From positions 62,001 to 126,000 of the forward strand of contig ML769525.1 in assembly GCA_009733575.1 (NCBI GenBank): a stretch of 64,000 nt of DNA. The letters are read 5' to 3'. The stretch is from Gymnopus androsaceus JB14. Lineage: Eukaryota; Basidiomycota; Agaricomycetes; Agaricales; Omphalotaceae. The notes below the pieces were generated by a model. That model was given only the letters and a program-made list of their open reading frames with translations. It was not told the origin of the DNA and made no database searches. Made by a program: the position numbers and the translations under genes. Below are positions 53,965 to 64,000 of the stretch, in pieces (positions within the stretch are counted from its first letter, which is position 1; each line of letters opens with the position of its first letter).

Positions 53965-53989
53965 TCTGGAGCAGATGATAGACAAGGGA

Positions 53990-55870
53990 AGACGGGAACG
54001 AAAAGTAGGGAAGGAAGGGAGCTGATGAATAAACAGCGGAGCAAAGGCCTTTTATACAGATCCCTGCTTGGTAGGGATATCAAATTGCGGTGGGGTAGGG
54101 GTGCCGGCTGTACGAAAGCAGAACTTGCCGTTCTTGTTGAAAGCTTGCACGATATAATTTTTTTTTGATATAACCCCAAAGGTAGCAACGCATCAAAAAG
54201 AAAGACTACAATTTTGTTTGTGCAACAACATCTAAGCACCTCCTCGGCAGTTAACGAGTTACGAACACAGAAGGAGAAAGACTATATAAGCGCCGAAGCG
54301 GAGCTAGAAATACACGTGGCAAACCACCTCTTTCATAAATCTCTTTCATAAATCAGTTGCCTCGAGTTTGTTGCGCCTCGAGTTTTCGGGAGGGTTTCAG
54401 TACTCTATTTTCCAACTCAGCGTCGAGCTAATCGCGTTATGAACGCAGAAATATATTGTACAGATTAGTTGCGATAATCATGTTCATTATCAATAACGTG
54501 CCTGTGTCAAGTCTGGACTCTGCATGCATGGCGGTACTTACTAGTCTTGTCACCTGTGTGCCCAAGAGGATTCATATAGTGGCCGTCTACCGATCACTAG
54601 ATAACAGTTCTGCAGTAGTACAGGTTTCAGGTCTCCGCTTGAAAGTCAGGTCCTAGTCTCGCACACATACTATAGGACAAGGAAATTCGCCAAGATTAGA
54701 TCCTGTATGTACTCTCCTTTAGTCCAGCTTCAGTGACTCTCCGTGTTCGGAGAAACGCATGTGTAGACTGACATACACTGCATCTCCGTTCACACCGACG
54801 ACAGCCACGGTTAACCTGGATCACCGAATAGAAAAAAGTCCGAGTCCGAATCCGTCGAATCTCTTAGTGTAGCTACTGGTATATATAGAATAAAAAATTG
54901 GCCAAGTCGTATACGCTCTAGCCGGTTGGTACTAATTCGACGTCACGAAGTTGGTCTATACTGGATCACCAAAACTGTAGAAACGACCCAGGAAAAACGT
55001 ATACCAAGGATAACCTTCCAGTGTAGTGATTTTCACCAAGAACGAACTGAATAACATGAAACGGAGAACAAATAATCACCTTTGTTTCTCCCGGAAGCAG
55101 CGAACGATTATTTAGTTACAGATAACTGCGCAGCGGATCTGAAGCTTGAAGCGCCAAGGACTGACGGAAGCACGAAATATAGGAAACAATGGTCCCAGCG
55201 CAATTCGACCGATGGGACGAGAACAGGTTCGCCACTATCTCCTTGGAAAGCTATAGTCTGTAGGAGTTCCAACCATAACTAGTATGACAAAAGCTAATAC
55301 ACTGCACACATCCACAAAAATAAAAAAAACTCAAGCTCAAGAGTATTTCCAAGATTTGCCTGCTCATGATCGATAGTAAGCTTAAAGTACACGATCATGA
55401 TCATGAAGCTTCAGAAGTACTGTAGAAGCACCGAACCGATATCGTATATCGTAAATAAGACTCACGATCTAGGTACAATGAAACTCATTTTTCTGAAGCT
55501 CGTTGCTATATATCATCCGTCGATCCCTTCAAAGAGACTAAGATTATCGACATATCATGAAATTAAAACAAGAGAGGCTCATCAGGCGTGTACGTTTTTG
55601 AACCTGAGGCTAGACTTGCAGCATAACATAATACAGTTAGTACTCACAAGAATTAAAGAACGTTTACTGTCCATCGAGCCAAAGACTGTAGCGGCCGGAG
55701 ATTCTCTAAACACGTCCAACAAGAACGAGACTTCAATGAAATCAGGTCGTGGTTGATTCAGACAATAACCGCGTATGTTGCGAAATGAAAAGACTTTGGG
55801 CACGTTCATAGAAAATTTACACCACTGTACCATAATAACGATAAATCCTCTTGCTTTCTGAATTCTCTTC
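53990..55870. other. intergenic, no gene recognised
   Basis: About 1.9 kb without a convincing ORF. A TATA-like ACTATATAAGCG occurs at about 54279, and a direct repeat CTCTTTCATAAAT occurs twice near 54328-54353. A short open stretch at 55582-55872 (minus) is not recognisable. Confidence 0.35.
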
Positions 55871-55874
55871 ACTC

Positions 55875-57320
55875 TTATTTAGTTGACGGTTGAGGCATAG
55901 GTGCAGTCCAGTTGTCAAATCCGAGGTCGACCGCTAAAAGTAAAGGGTAAGCGCAGGTAGGAAGGACTCCGAGGAAATCTTAAACGTACGCCATGGGGGC
56001 ATAATGAACCTACAGAAATTTAAGTACCGCGGTCTATAAGCACTGTGACACTCAAACTATACAAAGAAGCGTACCGTTTCTGTTTTCCAGAAGCAGCTAG
56101 ACCGTCGAGCTCTGCGATATCTTCCTTGTCTAGCTTTCCAACAGCAGTAAGAGTTCCTGCCAAGTTGGAAGCGATACGGGAAGGAGTGACGGATTTCGGG
56201 AGTGCTACGACATCATGGGCCACTAAAGCATCAAGTAGTGTGCCAAGCATGAATACTGATAGCAAGTGAAACACGCAAGACAACTAACCGAGCCACTCAA
56301 GGAGAACATCCGAAGGCTGGAGGGAATGTTTCTGCGCAATATTCAGTACGACTTCGTCTTTGAGGAGTGGGGAATTAGTCGAGCCCAATGGTGAATAAGC
56401 TTGCGCCACTATCCCCTTGGATCGAAGGTAGGCGAGCAATTCATGCTGAGGGTTGTAGGGATGGAGTTCCAACTGTAACCTGTGTGAGCAAGTACAATTC
56501 AGATTGCACGATATTTACCCACCTGATTGACCGCAGGTATGATTGTCGCAGTGGGAAGTATTTCCTCCATCTTCTTGACCGAAAAGTTGCTTATACCGAT
56601 GCTCTTGACCTTCCCTGTGGGTTGATTTAACAGAAAATATTCATCTCAGATGTGGAGAATTACCCTTCTTCACCATCGCTTCCATCTGACTCCAGGTATC
56701 AGAGAGCTTCCAGGAATGGTCAACGTCACGCAAACCATTGGGTAGAGTCGGAAAAGCAGGATGGTTCCCTTGGGGTTCATCGGAACTGGCCAATGGATGA
56801 GGTACACTGCAACGTATACGAATATAATTTATGAGCCATGAAGGAAAAAATCGAAAAACGCACAGTCCAAGTAATCAGTTCCAAGATTGGCCAAGGTTCA
56901 TCGAGAGCTTTCTCTACTTCGGAATGTCTTGTTCCCCAAAGCTTACTTGTCAACTATCACGAATGAAATCGTATAAATCAAGCTTCAGAAACAGGGATTA
57001 CACTCACAAAAATATCTTTCCTAGATACGCCAGACTGTTTAATCCCTTCGCCAACCTCCTTCTCGTTATTATAGCCCCTTCAAAGAGAGTTGGGATTATC
57101 AGAGTATCATCAAAGTATAAAGCCTACCAAGCACAATCGATATGTCTATATCCAGCTTCTTTCACTGCATAAGCCACGGCAGCTACCACTTGCTCAGGAG
57201 ACGATTGCCAGGTACCTGGGGATTGTAAGAAAGACATCTGGGTACGAGAAGAACACGCTCACCAAGCCCGATAACGGGGATTTCTTCGCCGTTGTTGAGT
57301 TTAATAGTAGGAGCAGACAT
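55875..57320 (-). CDS. aldo-keto reductase (GCY1/xylose-reductase type)
   Basis: NADPH-dependent carbonyl reductase. The start at 57318-57320 gives MSAPTIKLNNGEEIPVIGLG. Then come HIDCAWGYNNE (catalytic Asp and Tyr), VTSKLWG (catalytic Lys), YLIHWP (catalytic His), GISNFSVKKMEEIL, YSPLGS, and the cofactor-binding ALPKSVTPSRIASN. It ends with FDNWTAPMPQ, stop at 55875-55877. Eight or so short introns. The family reduces aldehydes and sugars or uronates, with GCY1, glycerol dehydrogenase and galacturonate/glucuronate reductases as relatives. Proximity to MIOX makes D-glucuronate a reasonable candidate substrate, by inference only. Confidence 0.85.
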
Positions 57321-57730
57321 GAAGGCTTAGTCTCTTAGTCTATAGTAGTTGGAGGAGAATAAGAGATAAGTAACTAAATGTCGAGGGAATCGATGGCGGC
57401 ACGCTTCACGGCCCGTAGCTTCAGTCGGACCGGTCCTCACATGAGTCGCAGAAAGGCAAACCAAAAATAGGAAATTTAAATCTTGTGTTGCAAGACGGGA
57501 TTCAACCTTGGGCAACTAGGGGGAGCATGCGGGGTAAGCACGGGGCCCCACAGGAGCCTCGCTAGCTTATAGTCAATTCCTGACTCGTCAAGTATCGGCT
57601 TTCAGAAATAGAGAATACAAAACGAGCCCTAGGCCTACATATCGTTTCAACGATGATCTATAGAGCCTGTTTACTAACAAGACAAGATGAGGTGAGCACA
57701 GAGCCTGTATGAGCTTATGGGCAGCGACCC

Positions 57731-58156
57731 TTATTCGCAAACCTACAGAGAGCAATCAATACCCCGTTCGGCGTTAGCGAAACTTGAAGATTCAGCAGCC
57801 TACTTACTCCGTCAAGTCCAGAGCAAGTTAAATCGTCGCAGCAAGTATCCGTCGGAATAGTAGTACTGCATTGCCAACCTGCTTCACCACAAACCCCGGG
57901 AGTGAGCATACAGCTCTAAAAAAGATACATGTCAATTTTGTTTGATGGAACTCCCAAGTTCAAAAATGACATTTAAACTTACGCCTCTTACGCTAGAGGA
58001 GATCCCACGGTGCACGACAATCCTTCGCAGCAAATACTAACAGAGTCCTGGCAAGGTTCGAAAAGGCCAATGCAAAACTGACGATGGGTAAGAAGAGATG
58101 CTGATGCAACGGCCGGCGATGGAGGCTAAAGAGAGAAACTTGGTAAATAACTGCAT
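57731..58156 (-). pseudogene. small secreted cysteine-rich protein, copy 1 (frameshifted leader)
   Basis: ATG at 58154-58156, stop at 57731-57733, two introns. The mature region carries 12 Cys in two modules of six, each matching an inhibitor-cystine-knot spacing (C-x6-C-x6 to 8-CC-x4-C-x6 to 8-C), one per exon with the final Cys spliced on. One extra base in the signal-peptide codons (near 58118) shifts the frame, and the first donor region carries a small duplication of GTAAG. Diverged from the two copies downstream. Confidence 0.55.
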
Positions 58157-58527
58157 GGCAAACAGATGCTGGCGAGGACGTCGGAGGAGCAGTGCAACTT
58201 CAGTGGGTCCTCTTTATACCAGGCCAACACGGTGACATATACTACTTTATACAGTGAGTGCAGTAAATTCATGCAGACGCAGGTATTGTTCCTGCGTATA
58301 GAATTAGTTCATCATATCACTGACGGTTGACTGACGAACGTTCAACTTATGCAGGCTGATCCTAACCTGAGATAACTCTATCGGAGAAAGGATTTAAAAG
58401 ATTATACGAACCGCCCTGGAACTCCTCACGAATTGAATAGCGCCGGTACTCAGAAACACGTATATTGAGATTACAAGACTTTAAAACTAGCAGTGAGCCT
58501 GCAGTATTGGTAATTTTCACGATGAAT

Positions 58528-58904
58528 TTATCCGCAAACCTACATGAAGCAATTAATACCCCGTCCGTGAAAAATTTAACAGCGTACTTACTCCATCATC
58601 CCCAGAGCAGGTGAGGCCAGAGCAGCAACTGTCCGTCGGGATAGCGATACTGCATTGCCATCCAGCTTGACCACAAACCCCGGGAGTGGGCATGCAGTTC
58701 TGCGAAAGGAGAAAGAAACATGATTTCAAAAAATAAGTCAGTTTTGGATTGAGATAGACGTACGCCAAGAGGGGATCCGACTGTGCATGATAAACCGTCA
58801 CAGCAGCCTCCAGCGGAGTCGCTGCAAGGCTGGAAAATGCCAGTGCATGCTGAAGCGACAGCAGTGATCGAGGCCAAAGCGAGAAATTTGGTAATGAACT
58901 GCAT
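58528..58904 (-). CDS. small secreted cysteine-rich protein, copy 2 (two cystine-knot-like modules)
   Basis: The ATG at 58902-58904 opens a hydrophobic signal peptide (MQFITKFLALASITAVASA). A 12-Cys mature peptide of about 65-70 residues follows. Cys spacing falls into two consecutive six-Cys modules with an adjacent CC in the middle of each, as in knottins. The first intron separates the modules and the second precedes the last Cys (stop TAA at 58528-58530). Compared with copy 3 it lacks about 24 bp between signal peptide and first Cys. It is not a hydrophobin, since the CC spacing and length are wrong. Role unknown; effector, inhibitor or antimicrobial functions are all possible. Confidence 0.65.
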
Positions 58905-60294
58905 GTTGGCGATGTTGGAGAAATCCTCAGCAAAGTGGGGCACTCTTTATACCATTTTCCCAATATATATATTACTCCATACGGTGAAATGCAAAAGCAA
59001 GCAGGTTCTGACAAGATGGGTTGTACGTGCGGTGCAGCTAAGGATTGGTTGAATTGTGTCGACGTTTGGAAGGGGAATTGGATACAGTAACTCCTGACTT
59101 TGAAGATCTCATCAAAATGAACAGGGCTTTCGTCCAGACTCCAGACTCCATCTGGTTAGAATTACAGCCGTCGCTGCTTTATACAGAGAACGTTCCCGAC
59201 AACACGCGCCGCGTGAGGATTGATATAATCTAGGCACAAATGGAAAGAGTCCCGGATTGAGACAGGACAGGCAGGCACAACTAGCGCTTACTGATCCCTT
59301 CAAGTCCATCGAACTCTTTAGAATTAGCCAAGGTGGACTTTCCTCTAAGTTCCCGGTGAAAGTAAGGAAGTGATACTGAAAGAATAGAAAGGTGGCCAAT
59401 CAATTCCAGCCTCAGGTAAAGCGGAAATGCGGGAATGCTGGTCGGGTATCATGACCCAGTCCTCTTTCCTTTCTATTGAAGGTCGCTTCATGTTACGATA
59501 ATAAGGGAGTGGCGAATCGAACATGTCCCATTCGTAGATCGATGTATTGGTTGATAGCGCTATGTTGAAATTTTCATTTAAAACTGGCAGATGTACAATA
59601 GAGAAATAACGAGCACTTTTGTGGTTCCAAATGCGGCCTGAAAACCCCATGGAGATGATATGTAATGCTGTTTCAAATTATGAGAGAAGATAATAAACGT
59701 ATAATACACCGTATAATTTACACACCCGTAGAGCTCGCCCTAGGTGCACGTGAACAAATTAGACTTTTCATGGACGGAACTGTGGGGGCGGATTGCTCTA
59801 AAGGATCTCAACGTGTAGGTGTAGAATCTTCTATTAGAGTCATGGATATGCTCGAGGGACGCGACACCAATTTTCCATCATTGACTATCAAGGTCATGGT
59901 CGCTAGGAATGAGATAGTGCAGGTATTGTTGAGTGAATTCGAGTCGGATTGGCTCTTCTAGGAGTCCAATTGGGGTATAGGACAGGAATTGGCGCGGTTC
60001 GGTGGGAGTTAGCGAGCCTAGAGATTAGGTTGAAATATCCTGGAAGATAAAACTTTCAAAAGCGAGTCGAAAGTATTAAGAACAATCGAGGATCTAACAT
60101 TGCGCAACTAGTAGCCGTTCAAAAAAACCGAACATTCGAATGCGGTCTGAGATATATCAGGAGAGGATTTAAAAGATTATACGAATTGCTTCTCATGAAC
60201 TGAATCGCGCCGGTACTCAGAAACACGTATATTGAGATTACAAGACTTTAAAACTAGCAGTGAGCCTGCAGTATTGGTAAATTTCACGATGAAT

Positions 60295-60692
60295 TTATCC
60301 GCAAACCTACATTAAGCAATTAATACCCCGTCCGTGAAAAATTTAACAGCGTACTTACTCCATCATCTCCAGAGCAGGTGAGGCCAGAGCAGCAACTGTC
60401 CGTCGAGATAGCGATACTGCATTGCCATCCAGCTTGACCACAAACCCCGGGAGTGGGCATGCAGTTCTGCGAAAGGAGAAAGAAACATGATTTCAAAAAA
60501 TAAGTCAGTTTTGGATTGAGATAGACGTACGCCAAGAGGGGATCCGACTGTGCATGATAAACCGTCACAGCAGCCTCCAGCGGAGTCACTGCAAGGTTGG
60601 AAAATGCCAATGCATTGACGCTGGGTGAGAAGAGATGCTGAAGCGACGGCAGTGATCGAAGCCAAAGCGAGGAACTTGGTAATGAGCTGCAT
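60295..60692 (-). CDS. small secreted cysteine-rich protein, copy 3 (two cystine-knot-like modules)
   Basis: Product of a local tandem duplication with copy 2. ATG at 60690-60692, stop at 60295-60297. Same signal peptide, 12-Cys architecture and two introns, plus a short linker (SLLTQRQ) before the first Cys. Module 1 spacing is C-x6-C-x6-CC-x4-C-x8-C. Module 2 spacing is C-x6-C-x8-CC-x4-C-x6-C. About 92 residues before processing. All junctions are in frame. Confidence 0.7.
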
Positions 60693-61975
60693 GTTGGCGA
60701 TAATGGAGGAATCCTGCAAAGTGGGACACTCTTTATACCATTTACCAATACATATATTACTCCATACGGTGAAATGCAAAGGCAAGCAATTCCGAATTGA
60801 AGACGGGTTGTGCGCGCGATGCAGTGAAGGGCTGGTTGAATAGTGTCGACGTTTGAAAAGAGAACTGAATACAATGCGCACAGGCTAGTACATATCCTGA
60901 TAGAACTGCCTAATGGAAGCTGCTCAGATGCGTACCGCCAGGGGTAATAGCTCCATAAATTTCGGCAACTCCTGACTTTGAAGGTTGAACAGTGAATAGC
61001 AGGACTGTAAGATCGTCTTCGTGCAGACTCCAGACTCCATCTGCAGCCCTCGCAGCTTTGCAGAGAGGACGTTCCTGTAACACGCGCGGCGTGAGGATTG
61101 ATGTAATCTAGGCACAAATGGAAAGAGTCCCGGATTGAGACAGGACATGGCAGAGCACAACTAGCACTTGATCCCTTCAAGTCCCTCGAACATTTTAGAA
61201 ACAGCCAAGGCGGACTTTCTTCCAAGTTCCCGGTAAAAGTAAGAATGATATAGAGTAGAAATGTAGCCAGTCAATTCCAGGTAATGCGGAAATGCGGGAA
61301 TGCGGGTCTGGTACCTATCACGACTCAGTCTTCTTTTTCTTTCTATTGAAGGTCGCTTCATGTGAGCAGTTACGATAGTAAGGGAGTGGCAAAACGAACG
61401 TGTCCTATGCGTGGATCGATGTACTGGTTAATAGCGCTATGTTGAAGATTTCCAGAAACTGGCGTATGTACAATGGAGAAATAACGAGCACTTTGGTGGT
61501 TTCAAATACGGCCTAAAATACCCCATGGAGATGACAGTCAAATTAGGTGAGAAGATAAATTCACACACCCGTAGAACCGCCGATTTTCCATCATCGACAT
61601 TATCATACTAATAGTCGCCGGGAGTGGATAGTGATCTTCAGTGTGCAAGCAGGAGTTGATCCGCAGGAATGTAGGACAGGAATCAGGCGCACATTTCCTG
61701 TGCTTTCTGGTGAATCTCGTTGATAGGATTTCCAGCACGTATTTTTCCATGGAGAGCTGCAAGGTAGCGAGTCTAGATATTAGGTTGAAAAACATTAAGT
61801 TTCCTGGGGAAAAACTTTCAAAAGCGAGTCAACAAAAGTGAACAAAGTATAAAGGAATTGCCGTGCCTGCCGGTATGTCAGTATCAGTCAAATTGACGTC
61901 ACTATATCCTTCCTCGCAACTTACGTGACAGTATCCATTCCCGCGTTCCCTTCACACATTGACGCCGTTCTCTAA

Positions 61976-62964
61976 ATGTCTACCTCTAAATTGACCGACT
62001 TCAAGGTCCTTGTATTTGACGTCTATGGCACTCTTGCTGTAAGTCGCACCCTCTCAGCAGTGGCTGCAAGAATTACAATCTTGTTGTGATCTCTAGGATT
62101 GGGAGACAGGAATCTATCAAGGTCTGAAGCCGATGCTATCCAAGTACCGTGCATCCTCAGGCTGGTCGCGCAAGCAAGCATTGGATGCTTACAGCGCCGT
62201 CGAAAGCGACCTCCAAACGAAGTATCCCAATCTACTCTACAGCGATCTTCTCTCGAAAGTGCATGAAGTAATGGAGGAAAGGCTGAAAGCAGCCTCTGGC
62301 GCTCCTGTAGAAACGTCTACTCTCGATGGAAATCCTTCCACAATACCTGATAGCACAGGCGCATCCACCTCGGATCATTCGGTACCAGCACCTCTTGCTG
62401 ATGATCATGTAAAGTTCGGGCAGTCCATACAGGACTGGCCAATCTTCCCCGATAGCTCTGCAGCTCTACATGCACTTTCGAAACACTACAAGCTTGTAGT
62501 ACTGTCCAATGTTGACCGCGTATCTTTTGCCCACACCCTAGCCAAATTATCCGAAGGCAGGTCAACCGACTTGTCTAAGTCTGCAGAGGCTTATTCACCT
62601 CCCGAATCTGATTCCGAATACTGGTTTCCTCAGCAGTGTAACCCGGCCTCGAAATCTCCATTCACGCTGATCCTGACAGCGCAAGATGTGCAAAGCTACA
62701 AGCCGTCGTTGCATGGGTTTGAAGTCACTCTCGATGTCATTCATCAGAATCCATCTTTGCATTGTGCACCAAAGAGTCAGGTTCTGTGGGTTGCCCAAAG
62801 TCTGTTGCACGACATTGAGCCAGTTGGTCAACTTGGGAGTTGCCAGCGTTTTCATTGATCGTAAAGGGGCAAGTATGGGTTCTACTGGAGGTCCTGAGCC
62901 TCCCTATGCTTGGAAATTTGAAACGTTGGGAGAGATGGCTGAAGCTGTGGTGAAGGAGCTGTGA
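61976..62964 (+). CDS. haloacid-dehalogenase-like hydrolase (HAD type II)
   Basis: ATG at 61976-61978. One intron at 62039-62096 splits motif I after VFDVYGTLA (catalytic Asp). Motif II is VVLSNVDRVSF, and the Lys of motif III lies in VQSYKPS. The cap contains an unusually long polar insertion (APVETSTLDGN...DHSVPAPLADDH), and a second polar insertion follows motif II. The last segment, LGVASVFIDRKGASMG...AWKFETLGEMAEAV, is in a different frame from the rest. A one-base shift near 62825 therefore breaks the gene, or is a sequencing error. Relatives are L-2-haloacid dehalogenase-fold enzymes. Substrate unknown. Confidence 0.7.
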
Positions 62965-64000
62965 TCTGCTGGATTTCTACTATCTGTACCGGTAATTTAA
63001 TCTATATGATGATCGTTATTGGCTACTGTACATCAGTCTACAGAACAGTCACAAATTTAGTATTTAGTCGGTGCATTTCACAAACTTTGTACTTGGTCAT
63101 TGCTTTCTGAGGTGGCCAGGAGCAGGAGGTGATGGATCGAGCTGGGTTGACAAATCCTCTGTTGGCTTCGCCAACAGAGTTCTGGAATTACCGAAATCGC
63201 GATAAATATCCCTACTTCTGGTGGATGACTCGTACGATTCCTCATATGCACATCGTCATGTTTTTATGACAGTGCCAATCAGTGAGTGACTTGCTTCAAT
63301 AAAAATGTACTGGGAAATATTCAGCGGAACATTAACACATCCGATATCCGTTCTGCATAAACTCATCATTCTACATTGGGGCAACTTCTCTTCTCAATAT
63401 CGGAGGCACTAGTACTCGGGAACTGATTCGTGTTCTCCTGCCTGAAAATTCAAAAGGCAAACTGCTCGACAGAAACGGGGATGTCTAGAACGACTCTGCG
63501 CGTCTATGAATGCTTTTAGATTTGCTGTAATTTGCTTACACTATTTTATTTAGAACCCGGCTGTGTACCAACCAACATGTGTGGAATCATATAAGAGAAG
63601 AAGAAACTGTAAGTTCATAGGGCGGGTCTGTTTTTGAGGGTAAATGATCAAAGATAAGTACTAAGTATGAGGTAAGGTAGAAAGGAAGGAAACAGATGCA
63701 CGACGAGGTCCCGACGGTCATGCGATCCTGTTTCAAGCCCGAAGACCATGCAGCGAACATCGCTCGAACAAGGTCTATTTTAGATTGACCTACTCACCTT
63801 GCCAATGCCTGCACCGACACCACAAGGACCAACAACGACCTTGTTCTCTAATAGAGAACAAGGTTGGGGAGCGGGACCTCGCATCGATATCATGCCTGCA
63901 GATCCTGATGGTGTTCAGGATACAGTAGTTTCCGTGACGGTCGTCGCGCCGCTCCGCTGTGCAGAACATGTAGAGTGCAACAACGTGGCACTCCGGCACC
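62965..64000. other. window end, no gene recognised
   Basis: A minus-strand open stretch (about 63790-64000) ends at a possible donor (GGCAAGGTGAGT) and may be the edge of a gene outside the window. I do not recognise it. Confidence 0.3.
63838..63864. repeat. 27-bp perfect palindrome
   Basis: ACCTTGTTCTCTA-A-TAGAGAACAAGGT: 13-bp arms around one base. It lies in the possible exon at the window end. Could be a hairpin or a binding site; no function can be assigned. Confidence 0.6.

Larger units (their letters stand above)
58434..61530. repeat. 1.8-kb tandem duplication containing secreted-peptide copies 2 and 3
   Basis: 58434-59640 and about 60200-61530 are colinear in direct orientation. Both contain the peptide gene and its downstream DNA, including the GCGTGAGGATTGAT...GGCACAAATGG stretch at 59210 and 61090. 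The DNA between (59640-60200) is single copy. No other gene is recognised in these flanks. Confidence 0.8.

Noticed and set aside
59665..59961. Plus-strand 98-codon open stretch between the secreted-peptide copies
   Set aside because: Not recognised, no splice partners found, and it lies in single-copy DNA between duplicated blocks. Insufficient support.
57731..60692. Hydrophobin identity for the secreted cysteine-rich proteins
   Set aside because: Hydrophobins have eight Cys with two CC pairs in a fixed pattern and larger hydrophobic loops. Here there are 12 Cys in two six-Cys modules.
1..64000. CRISPR arrays, bacterial operons or Shine-Dalgarno sites
   Set aside because: The sequence is intron-bearing eukaryotic DNA and no spacer-repeat arrays are present.

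Overview
The window is fungal nuclear DNA. Coding regions are split by many short introns (mostly about 50-60 bp, GT-AG), genes lie close together, and the proteins match basidiomycete families: a DUF2235-WD40 fusion, CAX-type vacuolar cation/proton exchangers, a DHTKD1-type dehydrogenase, KRE6/SKN1-like GH16 and a THEM6-like thioesterase. An Agaricomycete is the best guess, and the DUF2235-WD40 architecture fits the Cantharellales (Rhizoctonia-like), but this is inference. One run of 25 Ns marks an assembly gap. Several genes carry isolated one-base shifts, so part of the apparent pseudogenisation may be base-calling error.

Region 1 (1-14.3 kb) is a tandem duplication of about 7.6 kb. Each unit holds a multi-pass membrane protein gene (minus strand) and a divergently transcribed secreted-protein gene (plus strand), separated by a large fold-back repeat. 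The two secreted-protein genes are broken at different places by different insertions: an AT-rich element of about 4 kb with AACTTATT-type arrays in copy 1, and a truncated hAT transposon next to the gap in copy 2.

Region 2 (14.9-23.4 kb) holds an apparently intact lipase-like DUF2235 protein with eight highly similar WD40 repeats. It sits between two direct copies of the 3' end of a 2-oxoadipate dehydrogenase E1 (DHTKD1-like) gene. The full DHTKD1-like gene follows and needs a 3-nt and a 6-nt microexon plus a GC-AG intron to read correctly.

Region 3 (23.4-45 kb) is a segmentally duplicated array of the module [DHTKD1-like gene, minus] - [CAX type 1, plus] - [CAX type 2, plus] - [SDR, minus]. 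It contains five recognisable CAX loci plus one exon fragment, two decayed DHTKD1 copies with the same internal deletion, one SDR gene and one SDR fragment. A young non-autonomous LTR element (1.72 kb, 5-bp target duplication) interrupts one CAX gene at the start of exon 2.

Region 4 (45-49.5 kb) is repeat-rich: a TA-flanked MITE, a 1.37 kb fold-back element and a decayed KRE6/SKN1-like GH16 gene.

Region 5 (49.6-64 kb) is ordinary genic DNA: a THEM6-like protein, a HAD phosphatase, myo-inositol oxygenase, an aldo-keto reductase, three small secreted proteins with two tandem cystine-knot-patterned modules each (two of them from a local tandem duplication of about 1.8 kb), and a haloacid-dehalogenase-like protein. 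Inositol oxygenase and the aldo-keto reductase could act consecutively on inositol-derived sugar acids, which is inference from adjacency and family.
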